Part shown: positions 9,985 through 21,549 of the stretch, one piece after another
How the letters are laid out: each line of letters starts with the position of its first letter
How positions within the stretch are numbered: the first letter of the stretch is position 1
Assembly: GCA_022828595.1 (NCBI GenBank)
Contig: JAKGHH010000005.1
Coordinates: forward strand, 51,579,655 to 51,643,654
Length of the DNA: 64,000 nucleotides
Direction of reading: 5' to 3'
Source: Nelumbo lutea
Taxonomy: Eukaryota; Streptophyta; Magnoliopsida; Proteales; Nelumbonaceae
Translations under genes and position numbers: made by a program
The notes under the pieces: model-generated
What the model was told of the DNA's origin: nothing
What the model saw: only the letters and a program-made list of their open reading frames with translations
The model's database searches: none

Positions 9985-11756
9985 TTAAAAATAATTATGT
10001 ACATAAAATGAAAATCCTAACAACCACTCTCTACACCTGTCAATGCACCCATTAATGACTCCGTAGTACTTCCGACGCCAATTCTTGCTCAAAATCAGTG
10101 GGATAATAACACCCCAAAAACCCAATGCATAACAAATAGCCACGTATGAATAGAAAAACAAGTCTTCATCCATGACCTTGGCTAACAATTTCTTCTTCCC
10201 ACCTCCAAAGTCATTGCCTTTAGGCCGTGGTGGCTGGTTCCTGAACAAGGAACAATTCTTTTGTAGCGGTGGTCCACAGAGTTCATCATTACCAATATAA
10301 CTATTGTTATCAAAAGTAGTGAAGTGATCTTCATAAGGGATCCTGCCTGAGAGGTTATTGAAGGCCACGCTGAAGGACGAAAGAAAATTGAGTTTGGTTA
10401 TTTGATGTGGGATCCTTCCTTCAAGTTTGTTGTGAGAAAGATCCAAACTTTCCACTTGTTCTAGATTTTGAAAGGATTCAGGGATATGGCCTACCAAAAA
10501 ATTATTGGAAAGGTTCAATGAGTGGAGTTCTCTCAGGTCTCCTATTTCTGTTGGAATTTGACCTGTTAGTTGGTTCATTGACAAATCAATCCCAGTCATG
10601 TAACGCAGAGGATCACCCTGGTAAGTGTGCATGTTACCCTTGGTGGCAAAATTGATTTCGACTTCACTGTCCATTTGGTAGCCCTGATCAAAATAAGGGA
10701 GAAACTCTTCAAGTGCAGATTTTTCCTTCCATGATATAATGCTGTTGAGACAAGAAGGTATGCTCCCTAACAAATGGTTGTTTGAAAGATCTAACATGTG
10801 CAACTTTGTCATTTGGCATAATGACTTTAGTATTTGGCCAAAAAAATGGTTTCCTCTTAAGTGAAGAACACTCAAATTTGGAAGAACAGGCAGATGATTT
10901 GGAAGATAGCCATGCAAATAGTTCCCACTTAGATCTAACATGTGAAGAGATGGGACACTTGATGCATTGATTATGATGGGTTTTGTGAAGCAATTTCCTC
11001 CAAGATGTAAATCAACTAATCTATCCATTTTGGAAAATATTGGCATACCACGCAACTTGTTGTTTGATAAGATTAATTGAGATAAGAAGGTTTTGTTTTG
11101 GGATAATCCACTGGGCACTTCTCCTGTTAGGGCATTGTTAGACAAGTCTAGCACTTGTAATTGCCACATCCTACTGAACAAAGACGGAATCTTGCCTTCA
11201 AGTTTATTCATTGACATGTTAAGAAAATGTAGGCCGGGAAAGAAGTCACCGATTTTTGTAGGAAGCTACCCTTTGATTTGGTTGTCAGAAATGTCAAGAA
11301 TGGTCAGTCTTGTTGTTTCATTTTGGAAAGGCATTTTTGGAAGTTGGCCAACTAAATGGTTTCCCCTTAAGGACAAGTGTTTTCGTGAAGTATTATTGTA
11401 CAACAACCAGGGAGCAATGGTTCCTTGAAGAGAGGTATGAGCTAAAGACACTGCTGTTAAGTTGTATTGAGTGGAGAGGAAATTTGGAATGACATTAGGA
11501 CTCTTCCTATTGAGGTTGCAATTGTCTAGATTTAAATAATTTAGTTGGAAAGATGGAATCCAAGATGGTGACTCAGTATCAACATCCAACTTATAATTGT
11601 TCAGTTAATTGGGAGAGATTAGCAAAGACAGAGAAGGAGAGCTCTCCAGAAAACTGGTTATTTGAAAGATAAAAGGGACTCTAGTGAAGTTAGGTTGTTG
11701 AAAATCCAAGGAGCAATGTTGCTTGTAATTTGATTATAAGAAATATCCAATATAGT
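9985..11756 (-). pseudogene. receptor-like protein (RLP) 3' exon, copy A
   Basis: The minus strand encodes the C-terminal LRR array, juxtamembrane part, transmembrane helix (near 10110-10180) and short basic tail (NWRRKYYG) of a Cf-type RLP, a plasma-membrane immune or developmental receptor without kinase domain. It closely matches copy B but is broken. A TAG stop lies at 11266-11268 where B reads His, about 14 bases are missing near 11601, one base is added near 11673, and the homology stops at 11756 in mid-exon with no splice acceptor. The open part (11217-9985) would lack most upstream LRRs. A pseudogene produced by partial duplication. Confidence 0.88.
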
Positions 11757-12067
11757 TTGACTTTCTATTTTCTTGATAACTTCTATTCTAACTTGGTCCG
11801 CCCCTACCAATTTCATCTACTTTCTCTAATAGAATTAGGTGTCATTTTTTACATCAAATTTCAGTCTTCTTTCTCCAATCTACCAATTTATTACCATGGT
11901 TGAACTTAGAGCTGAAACCGACCCAAACCGACTCAAACCGATCAAGTTGGATTTGCTTAACATAGGGTCAGTTTTGATTTCAATTTCAAGTAACCCAACT
12001 AGGTTGGGTCGGTTGGAAAAATCTCCGTAAGCCGACCCAACCCGACTAGTGAACAACCCTATGGTCA
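11757..12067. other. spacer with a MITE-like remnant
   Basis: Contains a segment (about 11889-12063) with ACCGACCCAAACC near the left and AACCCGACTAGTGAACAACCCTA at the right, a style typical of small hAT-like MITEs. No clean target duplication could be recognised. Confidence 0.4.
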
Positions 12068-12865
12068 ATTGGGAAGTTGATGGAGATTCAGGGGTCTTGG
12101 ATAGAGTATCTCAATGAAGATTTGAGATTGGGAGAGTGGTGGCTAATAAGGATCGTCAATTTAGAATCTTTTTGGGTAAAGGGAAAAATGGACATTTTGT
12201 GGTCTAAAATTTGGTGGATGGTCAATCAAGTGGTTGTTGAAGATTTTGGGAAGTTTTGAATGTCTCGGGAGAGGTGTCATGATTAAGATCTAAGATTTTG
12301 AGCGTAACAAGCAACGGGAGTGGTTGATTTGAAATATTTACGTATGAAGGGAAAAAATGAGGATTTTTGAATCTAACATTTGGGCAGTGGATGTCTTGGA
12401 ATATTTGGGTCTAACGGGAGTTTCTAATGGTTTTAAGGGTGTTGGAATTTTGGGAATTTATGTCATGGGTCTTTCGGTTAATGAGAATGTTCAAAATGGA
12501 ATATTGGCTTGATGGATGAGTAAATGGGAAATTTTAGGTTGGAGATGAAAACTGGAAAAATAATCCTTATTGATAGATGGGATATCATTATGCCCATATT
12601 CTCCTTCCTAAGCCGCTTTAGTTGCTTCAACTTTAATAGGATTTTCCTCAATAACAACATTCTCTTTGCAGGTGAAATTTTCTTTGACCCCAAAGGGTCT
12701 CGAGACACAGAAAAATGTCAAATTCAACTCGTTCGCACACATTTTTTTATGGTACATTCTGTCTTTATTTGGGCAATTCCAAGGTCCTCATTGGAATGCA
12801 CAATGTCTAAATTTCCCTCCTTCCCCTGATGGCAGACAAGCAAAACAAACAGCCTTTTAAAGTCA
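12068..12865. repeat. dispersed repeat R, copy 1
   Basis: Collinear with 22985-23759 plus 24053-24075. Landmarks are GAGATTGGGAGAGTGGTGGC, GGTTGTTGAAGATTTTGGGA and CTAAGCCGCTT. No coding capacity is supported. It holds the unoccupied version of the site used by the MITE at 23760-24044. Confidence 0.8.
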
Positions 12866-12925
12866 AATTCAAGAAAACACACACGCAACATTTAAATGAA
12901 CAATGGGCCTACAAGATGGTTTTTT

Positions 12926-13123
12926 CCCCTTTCTTTTATATTTTAAAACATAGTTTTACATTCTTAAATCAAAAAATTTATTCAAATGTACATAATCACA
13001 TAACTCATTTTAAGTCTAATTTTTCCCCTTTCTTTTATATTTTAAAACATAGTTTTACATTCTTAAATCAAAAAATTTATTCAAATGTACATAATCACAT
13101 AACTCATTTTAAGTCTAATTTTA
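12926..13123. repeat. 99-bp tandem duplication
   Basis: Two apparently identical 99-bp units (12926-13024 and 13025-13123) starting CCCCTTTCTTTTATATT. The identity indicates a recent event. The length is a multiple of three, which keeps a chance ORF open. Confidence 0.9.
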
Positions 13124-13308
13124 GGTCAGGCTGGGCTATGCTCGGGTCTGAATATTTTGACAAAACCCGAGCTCGGCTTGAATTTATTGTGGGCCAGGCT
13201 TTTTGGCCCGAATTTAAGTCTATGGGCCTATAAACATGTTCAAGCCCGTTCGGGGGCCGGGCTAGGCCGGGCCAGCCCGTCAGGCCACCCGGCCCATGAA
13301 CTGGTCTA
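13124..13308. mobile_element. truncated hAT MITE (same family as 4321-4841)
   Basis: The right end GGCCCATGAACTGGTCTA matches the family terminus TAGACC(T/A)GTTCATGGG in reverse complement, and the interior is GCCCGG-rich. It is followed by ATCCCAAT (13309-13316), which is single-copy at the empty site in copy A (8120-8127). The left end is missing and joined to the tandem repeat. Confidence 0.8.
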
Positions 13309-16300
13309 ATCCCAATGCACAATTGCATTTAACTGTGAGGACAGTGTGAATAAGGTTTTGTTAGGACTGAATCTAAGTTCGCACAGTCAATGATCCTTGC
13401 GGTAGAAGGGCGAAGGGAGATTTGGATTGTAGTCTATAGGGATTCCGGCCTCTACATGCATTTTTTCTATAATTTATTTTTTTCAATTCTTGTTATTTTT
13501 TTGACAAAATATATGATATTTTACAAGGTTTAAAATATCATGATATTTCAGGTTGTAATTGTTTTAATCATTAATAAGGGCTATACATTCTCAAATTGTC
13601 AAAGCCTAAAAGTAGTAAATACAGAAGAGGGTTTCTATACGCTCTTGATACACAAGTATCAAGACTACTGATATTTTGAATGTGTTTTGGGTCTCCAAGG
13701 TAAAAATCTGAATCACTAAATCCCCCCTTTTTTCAACGAAACCCTCTAAGAATCATTAATCCAATCCAGTGTTTGAAAAGTGAAAGTGTGCTCAGTTATT
13801 TCTCAATCTACGAAACCCATTTTCTAAAAAGGCTTAAGCCTCGAGGCGTGAGGCGTATGCCTTGAGGTGAGGCATTTAGATTTTGTTCCAAGGCTTAAGC
13901 TTTACAACTTTGGTTTGAAACACAAAATGTAAAATGCTTATAATTGTTAGACGATTAATTATTATTTTATTTAACATTTAAAATTTAAAATTTATTGTTT
14001 ATAAACTTCTATTTTATGGATATTTGTACCTTCTGTCATTCAAACATTGCATATTACATGTTATTTTTATCATTTATAAAATTTAATTATTTTTTCTTAA
14101 ATTTTGAGACTAATGTCTTACATCACATTGAGACTTATGTCTCACCATTTTGGGCCACTGCGCCTCAAAATTACACCTTTATCTTTTTAAAACCTTTCTG
14201 CTACCTTCATATGCAAACTTATTCCAATGCAGTTGTTCTTGTTCCATACATCGCCAGTTTGGGTCAAGGGTCAGGGGAATGTTCCAATGGTCTAGATCTA
14301 GTATTCATAGAGGTAGCAAAGCACAAACTATTTAAATATTAAGTGGCATGCAAAAAGAACTACTAAGGATCCAGTAGAAAGATTATGTTTTTTTAATGGT
14401 GTCAGCCCATTCCCCATCCCCTTAGCCCCCAACCTTATTGATAGTGCTATTTGACCCCAAGTCTCTAATAAGTCAAAGATCCTATCAACATCATCAATTA
14501 GCAATTGAGCACAAAATTATGGCCTCTGAAAGTTTTTATATTAATTTAGTGTACAACCCACACCCTAGTAGCCATGTTGAACAGGTCAACCGTTCAATTA
14601 GCTGAGTTGGACAATTTTTTACCAATCCCTAGATTTTAGGAGAACCGGACAAAGAATCATGGCCAGGTGATAACTCAAACAACTCAATTGTTTAGACCAA
14701 TGAAGGGTTGAAAACACCATCAGATAATGATGAGATGATGATCACTACATCTATACGTTTTTTTATATATCATCCCAAAGAATTCAAATTGTTGTTGTAG
14801 CAATAACACTGAAGACACATAACAGAGCAACTACCTATTTGTAGGAATGGCAACAGGCCAAGGCAGGGCTGGGTTTGGCATGCCCTGTCCCCAACCCCGA
14901 ACCCAATTACCCTGCCTTCTAATTGTAAGCCATTACAAAGACAAAAAGAAGTTAATGGGTTACAACATGCTGCATGATTTTTCTAGTATTGTGTCTTTCT
15001 GGTATCATAGTCGAACCTACTGTTCATATTAAGCTTTATGGTAATCTAATATTTCAAATTTCTCACTCATTATCAGATTTTCCCTGGGAAGAAAAGACAC
15101 TTATTAAGGTATACATAAACTTTGTTTGGAAATTAAGCTTTAAGATGACCTTTCCTTGCTAGTTAACAAAGACCGCCTCATCACTTGTCAAACTTAGGCT
15201 TAAAGACTCCTTAACAAGGATTCTTTTACATATGATTATGTAAAAACTACTATAATTTTACTACAAGAAATATAAATATCCATCTTGTTTGGATGTTTTC
15301 TTACTACCAAATAAAGTATAAACATCAACATTGGAAATTAAAAATAATTATGTACATAAAATGAAAATCCTAACAACCACTCCCTACACCTGTCAACGCA
15401 CCCATTAATGACTCCATAGTACTTCCGTCGCCAATTCTTGCTCAAAATCAGCGGGATAATAACACCCCAAAAACCCAATGCATAACAAATAGCCACGTAT
15501 GAATAGAAAAACAAGTCTTCATCCATGACCTTGGCTAACAATTTCTTCTTCCCACCTCCAAAGTCATTGCCTTTAGGCCGTGGTGGCTGGTTCCCGAACA
15601 AGGAACAATTCTTTTGTAGCGGTGGTCCACAGAGTTCATCATTACCAATATAACTATTGTTATCAAAAGTAGTGAAGTGATCTTCATAAGGGATCCTGCC
15701 TGAGAGGTTATTGAAGGCCACGCTGAAGGACGAAAGAAAATTGAGTTTGGTTATTTGATGTGGGATCCTTCCTTCAAGTTTGTTGTGAGAAAGATCCAAA
15801 CTTTCCACTTGTTCTAGATTTTGAAAGGATTCAGGGATATGGCCTACCAAAAGATTATTGGAAAGGTTCAATGAGTGGAGTTCTCTCAGGTCTCCTATTT
15901 CTGTTGGAATTTGACCTGTTAGTTGGTTCATTGACAAATCAATCCCAGTCATGTAACACAGAGGATCACCCTGGTAAGTGTGCATGCTACCATTGGTGGC
16001 AAAATTGATTTCGACTTCCCTGTCCATTTGGTAGCCTTGATCAAAATAAGGGAGAAACTCTTCAAGTGCAGATTTTTCCTTCCATGATATAATGCTGTCG
16101 AGACAAGAAGGTATGCTCCCTAACAAATGGTTATTTGAAAGATCTAATGTGTGCAACTTTGTCATTTGGCATAATGACTCTGGTATTTGGCCAAAAAAAT
16201 GGTTTCCTCTTAAGTGAAGAACACCCAAATTTGGAAGAACTGGCAGATGATTTGGAAGATAGCCAAGCAAATAGTTCCCACTTAGATCCAACATGTGAAG

Positions 16301-17115
16301 AGATGGGGCACTTGATGCATTGATTATGATGGGTTTTGTGAAGCAATTTCCTCCAAGATGTAAATCAACTAATCTATACATTTTGGAAAATATTGGCATA
16401 CCACGCAACTTGTTGTTTGATAAGATTAATTGTGATAAGATGGTTTTGTTTTGGGATAATCCATTGGGCTCTTCTCCTGTTAGGGCATTGTTAGACAAGT
16501 CTAGCACTTGTAATTGCCACATCCTACTGAACGAAGACGAAATCTTGCCTTCAAGTTTATTCATTGACATGTTAAGAAAATGTAGGCCGGGAAAGAAGTC
16601 ACCGATTTTTGTAGGAAGATGCCCTTTGATTTGGTTGTCAGAAATGTCAAGAATGGTCAGTCTTGTTGTTTCATTTTGGAAAGGCATTTCTGGAAGTTGG
16701 CCAACTAAATGGTTACCCCTTAAGGACAAGTGTTTTGGTGAAGTATTATTGTACAACAACCAGGGAGCAATGGTTCCTTGAAGAGAGGTATGAGCTAAAG
16801 ACACTTTTGTTAACTTGTATTGAGTGGAGAGGAAATTTGGAATGACATTACGACTCTTCCTATTGAGGTTGCAATTGTCTAGATTTAAATAATTTAGTTG
16901 GAAAGATGGAATCCAAGATGGTGACTCAGTATCAACATCCAACTTATAATTGTTGGAAAGATAAATTTCAGTTAATTGGGAGAGATTAGCAAACATAGAG
17001 AAGGAGAGCTCTCCAGAAAACTGGTTATTTGAAAGATCAAGGGACTCTAGTGAAGTTAGGTTGTTGAAAATCCAAGGAGCAATGTTGCTTGTAATTTGAT
17101 TATAAGAAATATCCA
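13309..17115. repeat. segmental duplication, copy B
   Basis: Collinear with 8120-11756. An 800-bp stretch of copy A is absent here, with the junction at CTACATGCATTTTTT (about 13455-13465), where both breakpoints share GCAT. Copy B has 14142-15238 in addition. Homology with A ends inside the RLP exon, while copy B continues into upstream exons. Confidence 0.88.
14142..15238. other. 1.1-kb stretch present only in copy B
   Basis: It begins with the right end of the AGGC-rich repeat and continues with unique sequence. At 14842 a MITE-like end (TAGGAATGGCAACAGGCC) is visible. No gene is supported. Copy A has probably lost most of this rather than B gaining it, because the repeat end in A is incomplete. 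Confidence 0.45.
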
Positions 17116-17144
17116 ATAATTGTAAGTTCCTCAATTGACAGAGC
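15338..17144 (-). CDS. receptor-like protein, 3' exon, copy B
   Basis: The only intact RLP 3' exon in the window, about 600 codons. In order it encodes some 12-13 extracytoplasmic LRRs, the island region (FDQGYQMDREVEINF to about GDPLCYMTG), four final LRRs (TGIDLSMNQLTGQIP, SLNLSNNLLVGHIP, SLDLSHNKLEGRIP, VAFNNLSGRIP), the ELCGPPL cap, an acidic/basic linker, one transmembrane helix (VAICYALGFWGVIIPLIL) and a short basic cytoplasmic tail. This is the Cf/RLP architecture: a plasma-membrane receptor without kinase that usually signals through SOBIR1-type partners. The acceptor is TTTACAG with the exon starting at 17144. The reading frame needs two bases from the previous exon, but the upstream donors are phase 1, and copy C has one more G here. 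Either another exon is used or the splice is frameshifted. Confidence 0.85.
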
Positions 17145-18853
17145 CTGTAAAGAGAATATAAGTATAAAGATGTATTGTACTATATTTCATATAACAAGCT
17201 AGCATTTCTCAATCAACTACGAGTTAGAGCCTTTCTTTCACTAAATGGCTGTAAAAAGAAGGCCTAGGTGAAAATTGTTGTTTTGTGGACTTTAGTGAAG
17301 AGACAAGGCAACACTTTTAGTTAAATTGTAATTCTTTAATTGTTATTATATAGGAAATCCCTTGGTCATTCAAATTTCAAACCACTAAAGCTATTAAGTG
17401 GGTAAAAAAGAACGTTTTAATTAAATGCTTGGGTTTTGTACAATCTAATCCAGATCTGAAAACCGAATCCTGTCTTCAATTATGATTGGACTATCCCTTG
17501 CGGTCTAGACAATTTTGTTGATCCAATCAACTCTCGTCTAGATTGTTTTCTTGATCCGATTACATAAATTACGTTTTTGACCGGTTATTTTATTCAGTCA
17601 GTTTTAGCCTGCACTATTTTCTTAATCTTGTTCATGAATTACTAATAATTAGTAGTAATTCAGTTAAAATTCCTAGAAATTGGCTGTAATTTTTGAAAAT
17701 TAGCTTGTCGTTTATTGGAAAATTGGCTTGTCGTCATTGGTAAAATTGGGTTTTGACGAAGGAGGGAGAGGGAGAGGGATAAAGGGTAAAATTGGGTTTT
17801 TAAAAATTATATGTTATGTAGTGCCATGTGTTTATGGGTATCGGTGGAACATTAACATATGGCAAGGGTAGAGCAAGCCAATTGTCAAAAACAGCAAGGA
17901 TAGTGAAGAGAATAGTTAAACAATAAAGGTACAATTTTTCAATTAACTAAACAATAGGGATAGTTTAAGAAATTTACCCTAATTATTATTTATAAATTGT
18001 TAAATGAACAAACATTGACAATAATTATTTTAGTTTGCCACACATATCATTAAATAATTGCTATGATAAAAAATTATTGATAATTATTAATAATTATTGA
18101 TGATTAAAAATAATAATAATAATAATTTTTAAAATAATCTTTTGCCTATGAAAAAATTTGTTATTCAATAATTTTTTATTTCAGTAATTTGATAATAATA
18201 CTACAATTACTGGTTCCATAGAAATTCCTAATAATTTCAAAATTAATGAAAATTATAAAATAACAACAGTAATTATTAATTTTTTTTGTCATTTTAGTAG
18301 TAAGATAATTATTGGAAATTTTGGTAATTACAGTAATTTTTTGTTCAAGAATTATTGAAATTTCGAAATGAGTAAAATTTACAATAATATTTATCAGTAA
18401 ATTATCATCATTATATTATTTCCAATAATTAATAGTAAATCATTTTTAATTATGGGTAAATTATTAGAAATTATTGAAATTGTAAGAATTATTTGTTTGA
18501 AAATTAGTTTTTACAATTTCAAATCAGTTAATTTCATTTGAAATAATAAAAATAATAATATAAAATAGAATGATAATTAATAACATTAAATATATTTGAG
18601 AAATATTTAATAAAATCCACTAAAATAATAAAATTAAAAATCAATTATAAAATAACAAAGACTAGTTAAAAACTAATAGCACTAATTACTAAAATTAATA
18701 GAAGGTGATAAAAATAATAAAGTTAAATTAAATTTACCTACAATACATAACCAAAGGATAATGGTTGGGTCGAACTTGGTCTCACTCTAACCAATTTGCA
18801 TATATAAAAGAAACTTTCAAATAAAGAGTAGGTAAGATTGATATAATTGGTAC
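17145..18853 (-). other. long AT-rich intron of RLP copy B
   Basis: The first 100 bp or so (17145-17240) match the equivalent region of copy C (41525-41620), supporting an intron. From about 17950 to 18720 it is extremely AT-rich with many short ATTATT and AATAATTATT motifs. No exon was found in it that would correct the phase. Confidence 0.6.
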
Positions 18854-19000
18854 CTGTTGGTAAACTTGTAAGCTTGTTCTCTGACATGTCGAGTACTTCC
18901 AGTGAAGAGAGGTTATTCAAAAGGCCTGAGGGTAGGCCTTCATTGGTTAGAGAGTTATCGTCTAGATCAAATTCCTTGAGATTCTTCAGTCCATCCAATC
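18854..19000 (-). CDS. RLP copy B, LRR exon
   Basis: A 147-bp LRR exon reading LDGLKNLKEFDLDDNSLTNE, then LSSLEVLDMSENKLTSLPT. It is bounded by an acceptor ending TTTGCAG and a donor CAACAG/GTACC. Both introns are phase 1, so the exon is a symmetric cassette like the other upstream LRR exons here. No stop. Confidence 0.75.
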
Positions 19001-19161
19001 CTGCAAATGTAAATGCACCATATATATATATATATTAAATATTAATTATGTAACTACGTAAACAGGGTTTAATTAAATAAGAGAATTTATTCATTAACAA
19101 TCCACATCCCATGATTTAATTAATTAAGAGAATATTCTTATTAATTACTGTAACTACGTAC

Positions 19162-19320
19162 CTTTGGGAATAGTCGGTAAGCCTTTGAGATTATTGTTTG
19201 ATAAATCTAGCATCTCCAAGGAATAGAGATTATGTAGTAGGAACCATGGGAGTTCTCCATTGCTGCCCAGATTGTTGGAATCCAATCTCAATTCTTTAAG
19301 GTTGCTGATTTGATATATTT
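19162..19320 (-). CDS. RLP copy B, LRR exon
   Basis: A 159-bp exon, phase 1 on both sides, with an acceptor ending ACATCAG and donor AAAG/GTACGT. It encodes IYQISNLKELRLDSNNLGSN and LYSLEMLDLSNNNLKGLPT, two LRR half-units of the same type as the exons at 57-58 kb. No stop. Confidence 0.72.
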
Positions 19321-19427
19321 CTGATGTATAGCATGAATGCAACGGTAAATTTAAATTCATATATTAGTGTATAATTAAAATCATTTCCAATCTCAATTCT
19401 TTAAGCTTGTTCGTGTATTAATTATAC

Positions 19428-19601
19428 CCTTCAGAAATGCTGAGGAAGCTTTGAGATTATTGTCTGATACACCAAGCCTTTCCAACGACGTCAAATTACG
19501 TAGGCATAGTAATGCTTTGCTATTACTTTCAATATCACCCAAATTGTTTCGAGAGAGGTACAAGTCTTTAAGATTGGTTGGTTGGCATAGTAATGCTTTG
19601 A
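19428..19601 (-). CDS. RLP copy B, LRR exon at a rearranged edge
   Basis: A 174-bp exon homologous to those at 56822-56998 and 57191-57367, ending in the same phase-1 donor (G/GTATAATT). It reads PTNLKDLYLSRNNLGDIESN and LTSLERLGVSDNNLKASSAF. Its 5' edge is new: the normal start has been replaced by a duplicate of the internal KALLC coding segment, and the acceptor TTTTCAG comes from spacer block C. It is still open and phase compatible. No further upstream exons or signal peptide are found, so copy B probably lacks its N-terminus. Confidence 0.65.
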
Positions 19602-19605
19602 CTGA

Positions 19606-20705
19606 AAATTAAGGTTTTTATTAATTCTAGCATTTTTTTCTTCAATTTGTGTGCTTTTATACAATTCCTTTGTTTTTTTTTTTTCTAATTTTTGCTACTT
19701 TTAACAAAAAATACTTGGCATTTTGCAAGGTTTAAAATACTGTAAAATATATTGTCTTTTGTTTTTTTATTATTTCTTTTGGTTCTGATGAATTTCTACT
19801 TTTAGTAATTTCTACTAATTTTGGCTCAACTTATATCTTTTTTATTATTTATGCATAAAGGAGAAAGGATAAGGGCCCAGGAAAATGCATTTGATGCCGT
19901 TTAATTCACGTTGGGTCATAGAATTCCAGGGGATGAGAGTGATAATAGAAAATAAACTAAGAAAGCGCTATGACTATTGACTAGTGATATCAATCTGTAA
20001 TTCACATTGGATCCAGAATCATCCCAATAATTAATTGGGATAATCGAGTCTGAACCCTATTTACAGGAAAAGATATAGGGAGAATCAGGGTTCTGCCACG
20101 GTTCAGTCCAGAGTTGAAATTTATAAGTCTAAAGTACAATTGGGGTAGGTGGTAGTTCAGAATTAATGATGCTAATTGGGCAGATATTGATAAATAGATT
20201 GGGGGTATTTGACATTTTGAATTTTTATAGATGTATAATAGAATTCAAAAATCGGTAATGGGCCTATCCGTATTTTTTCGAAAGAAATAAGCAATTATTG
20301 AATAATCACTTAAAATTTGAACTTTTTGAATAAGTACTTAGTTTCAGGAATAACACTTATTTGGACTTATTTCTCAAATGCAAATAAGCAGTCATTGGTG
20401 TGGTTCAGCCAAAAATTAGTGTGTATTTGAATAAGCACTTATTTTTAAGCATTCTCAAATTTAGTCTCAGTGCTCGTTTGGGAAGGCTTTTGGGATGCAA
20501 CTTTAATCAATTCACTCAAACGTACATTAAATATTTCATTGATGGGGAACCCATGTGTGGTTGTAGGCTTGCAGTCCTATGGCTAGAGCTGTATATGTTG
20601 TGGTCAACAGATCTCAACTTGAAGCAAATAATTCAGAAACACTCAAATAGTACATTTCTTAAGATATGTTCCCAAGGTGTGGCCATATCATCTGGACTCA
20701 ATCGA
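19606..20705. repeat. spacer block C, copy 1
   Basis: Collinear with about 60415-61408. Landmarks are TTTTTATTAATTCTAG, GAGATGCATTTGATGCCGT-like, TAATTCACGTTGG and GTGTGGTTGTAGGCTTGCAG. No coding region is supported. Confidence 0.8.
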
Positions 20706-20879
20706 GTCTGACACAAAGTCCCTACAATCATTGTATTCGTACATTGGGAACATCTCTGTTAACCTCGAGGTGTGGTTGACCCATCCATAGAAAATAATAT
20801 GTATACAATAAAAATATTATAATTCTTAATTTTTTAAATATCAAATAACAAATATTTGTATATATAATTTTTTATATTT

Positions 20880-20988
20880 ATAAAACATTTTTTCTCAAAA
20901 TCGAACTCGAGCTTCAGCCTTATTAAACAATCTCGAGCGGAGCTCAAGCCTGGTACTATTTAGCTCAGCTCGGCTCGAATCCACCCCT
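20880..20988. mobile_element. MITE end, hAT-like
   Basis: The segment AGCTCGGCTCGAATCCACCCCTA reads in reverse as TAGGGGTGGATTCGAGC, the terminal style of many plant hAT MITEs. The left end and target duplication were not resolved. Confidence 0.4.
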
Positions 20989-20991
20989 ACT

Positions 20992-21487
20992 TCTACATAA
21001 TGGTGAATGTATGGAAGTTAGTTCTAACCCAACACCCCACTCACATGGGATTGGTTAGCAAAGTGGGCTAAGATGGCAATCCTAATCCTTGGCTATAAAT
21101 AGCCTTGCGTAGGGAGAAAGAGCCATCTTTTTTCAACACTCACATTGCAATAAGCTCTCACACACCAACACTCACATTGCAATAAGCTCTCTACAACACA
21201 CTTGAATTCAAGTTCTCCATAGAAGATCAAGCCACTACAAAAGGACCCATCTTAGGAAAACAACCTTCACAACTCATCAAGCACGGAGCCCGAAGTGAAG
21301 AAATCTACATCAATTCTTCAGAAGCACCAATTTCAAGAAAATCTACATCAACACTTCAAGAATCATGAGAAATCAAAGATAGTTCAAATCTCCTGTATTT
21401 TCATTTATTACAAAATTATTTTTTTGTAATTTGTGTTTATCTTTTGCGTTAATCAAATACACAAAATTTGTTTTGACAAATTTCCAG
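20992..21487 (+). repeat. putative gypsy 5' LTR
   Basis: Lies directly upstream of the gag relic and has LTR features: a TATA box GGCTATAAATAG at 21091, short repeats of CACTCACATTGCAATAAGCT after it, and an end near CAAATTTCCAGCA followed by CACCCAGTGGGAC. No partner LTR was found in the window, so the boundaries are estimates. Confidence 0.5.
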
Positions 21488-21549
21488 CACACCCAGTGGG
21501 ACACTCTCTTCCTCTCATCTTTCCAATCGAAAACTGCAACAGTTATTCA

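Larger units (their letters stand above)
8120..11756. repeat. segmental duplication, copy A
   Basis: Collinear with 13309-17115 (copy B). It starts at ATCCCAATGCACAA, runs through CGGCCTCTACATGCAT, then about 800 bp missing from B (8267-9062), then the AGGC-rich repeat and the RLP 3' exon, ending abruptly inside the RLP coding sequence at about 11756. The RLP portion is visibly more similar between copies than the spacer. Confidence 0.88.

Noticed and set aside
10407..11428. Plus-strand ORFs across RLP copy A (and the equivalents at 15760-16845 and 40146-41172)
   Set aside because: Shadows of the minus-strand LRR reading frame; they recur only because the exon recurs.
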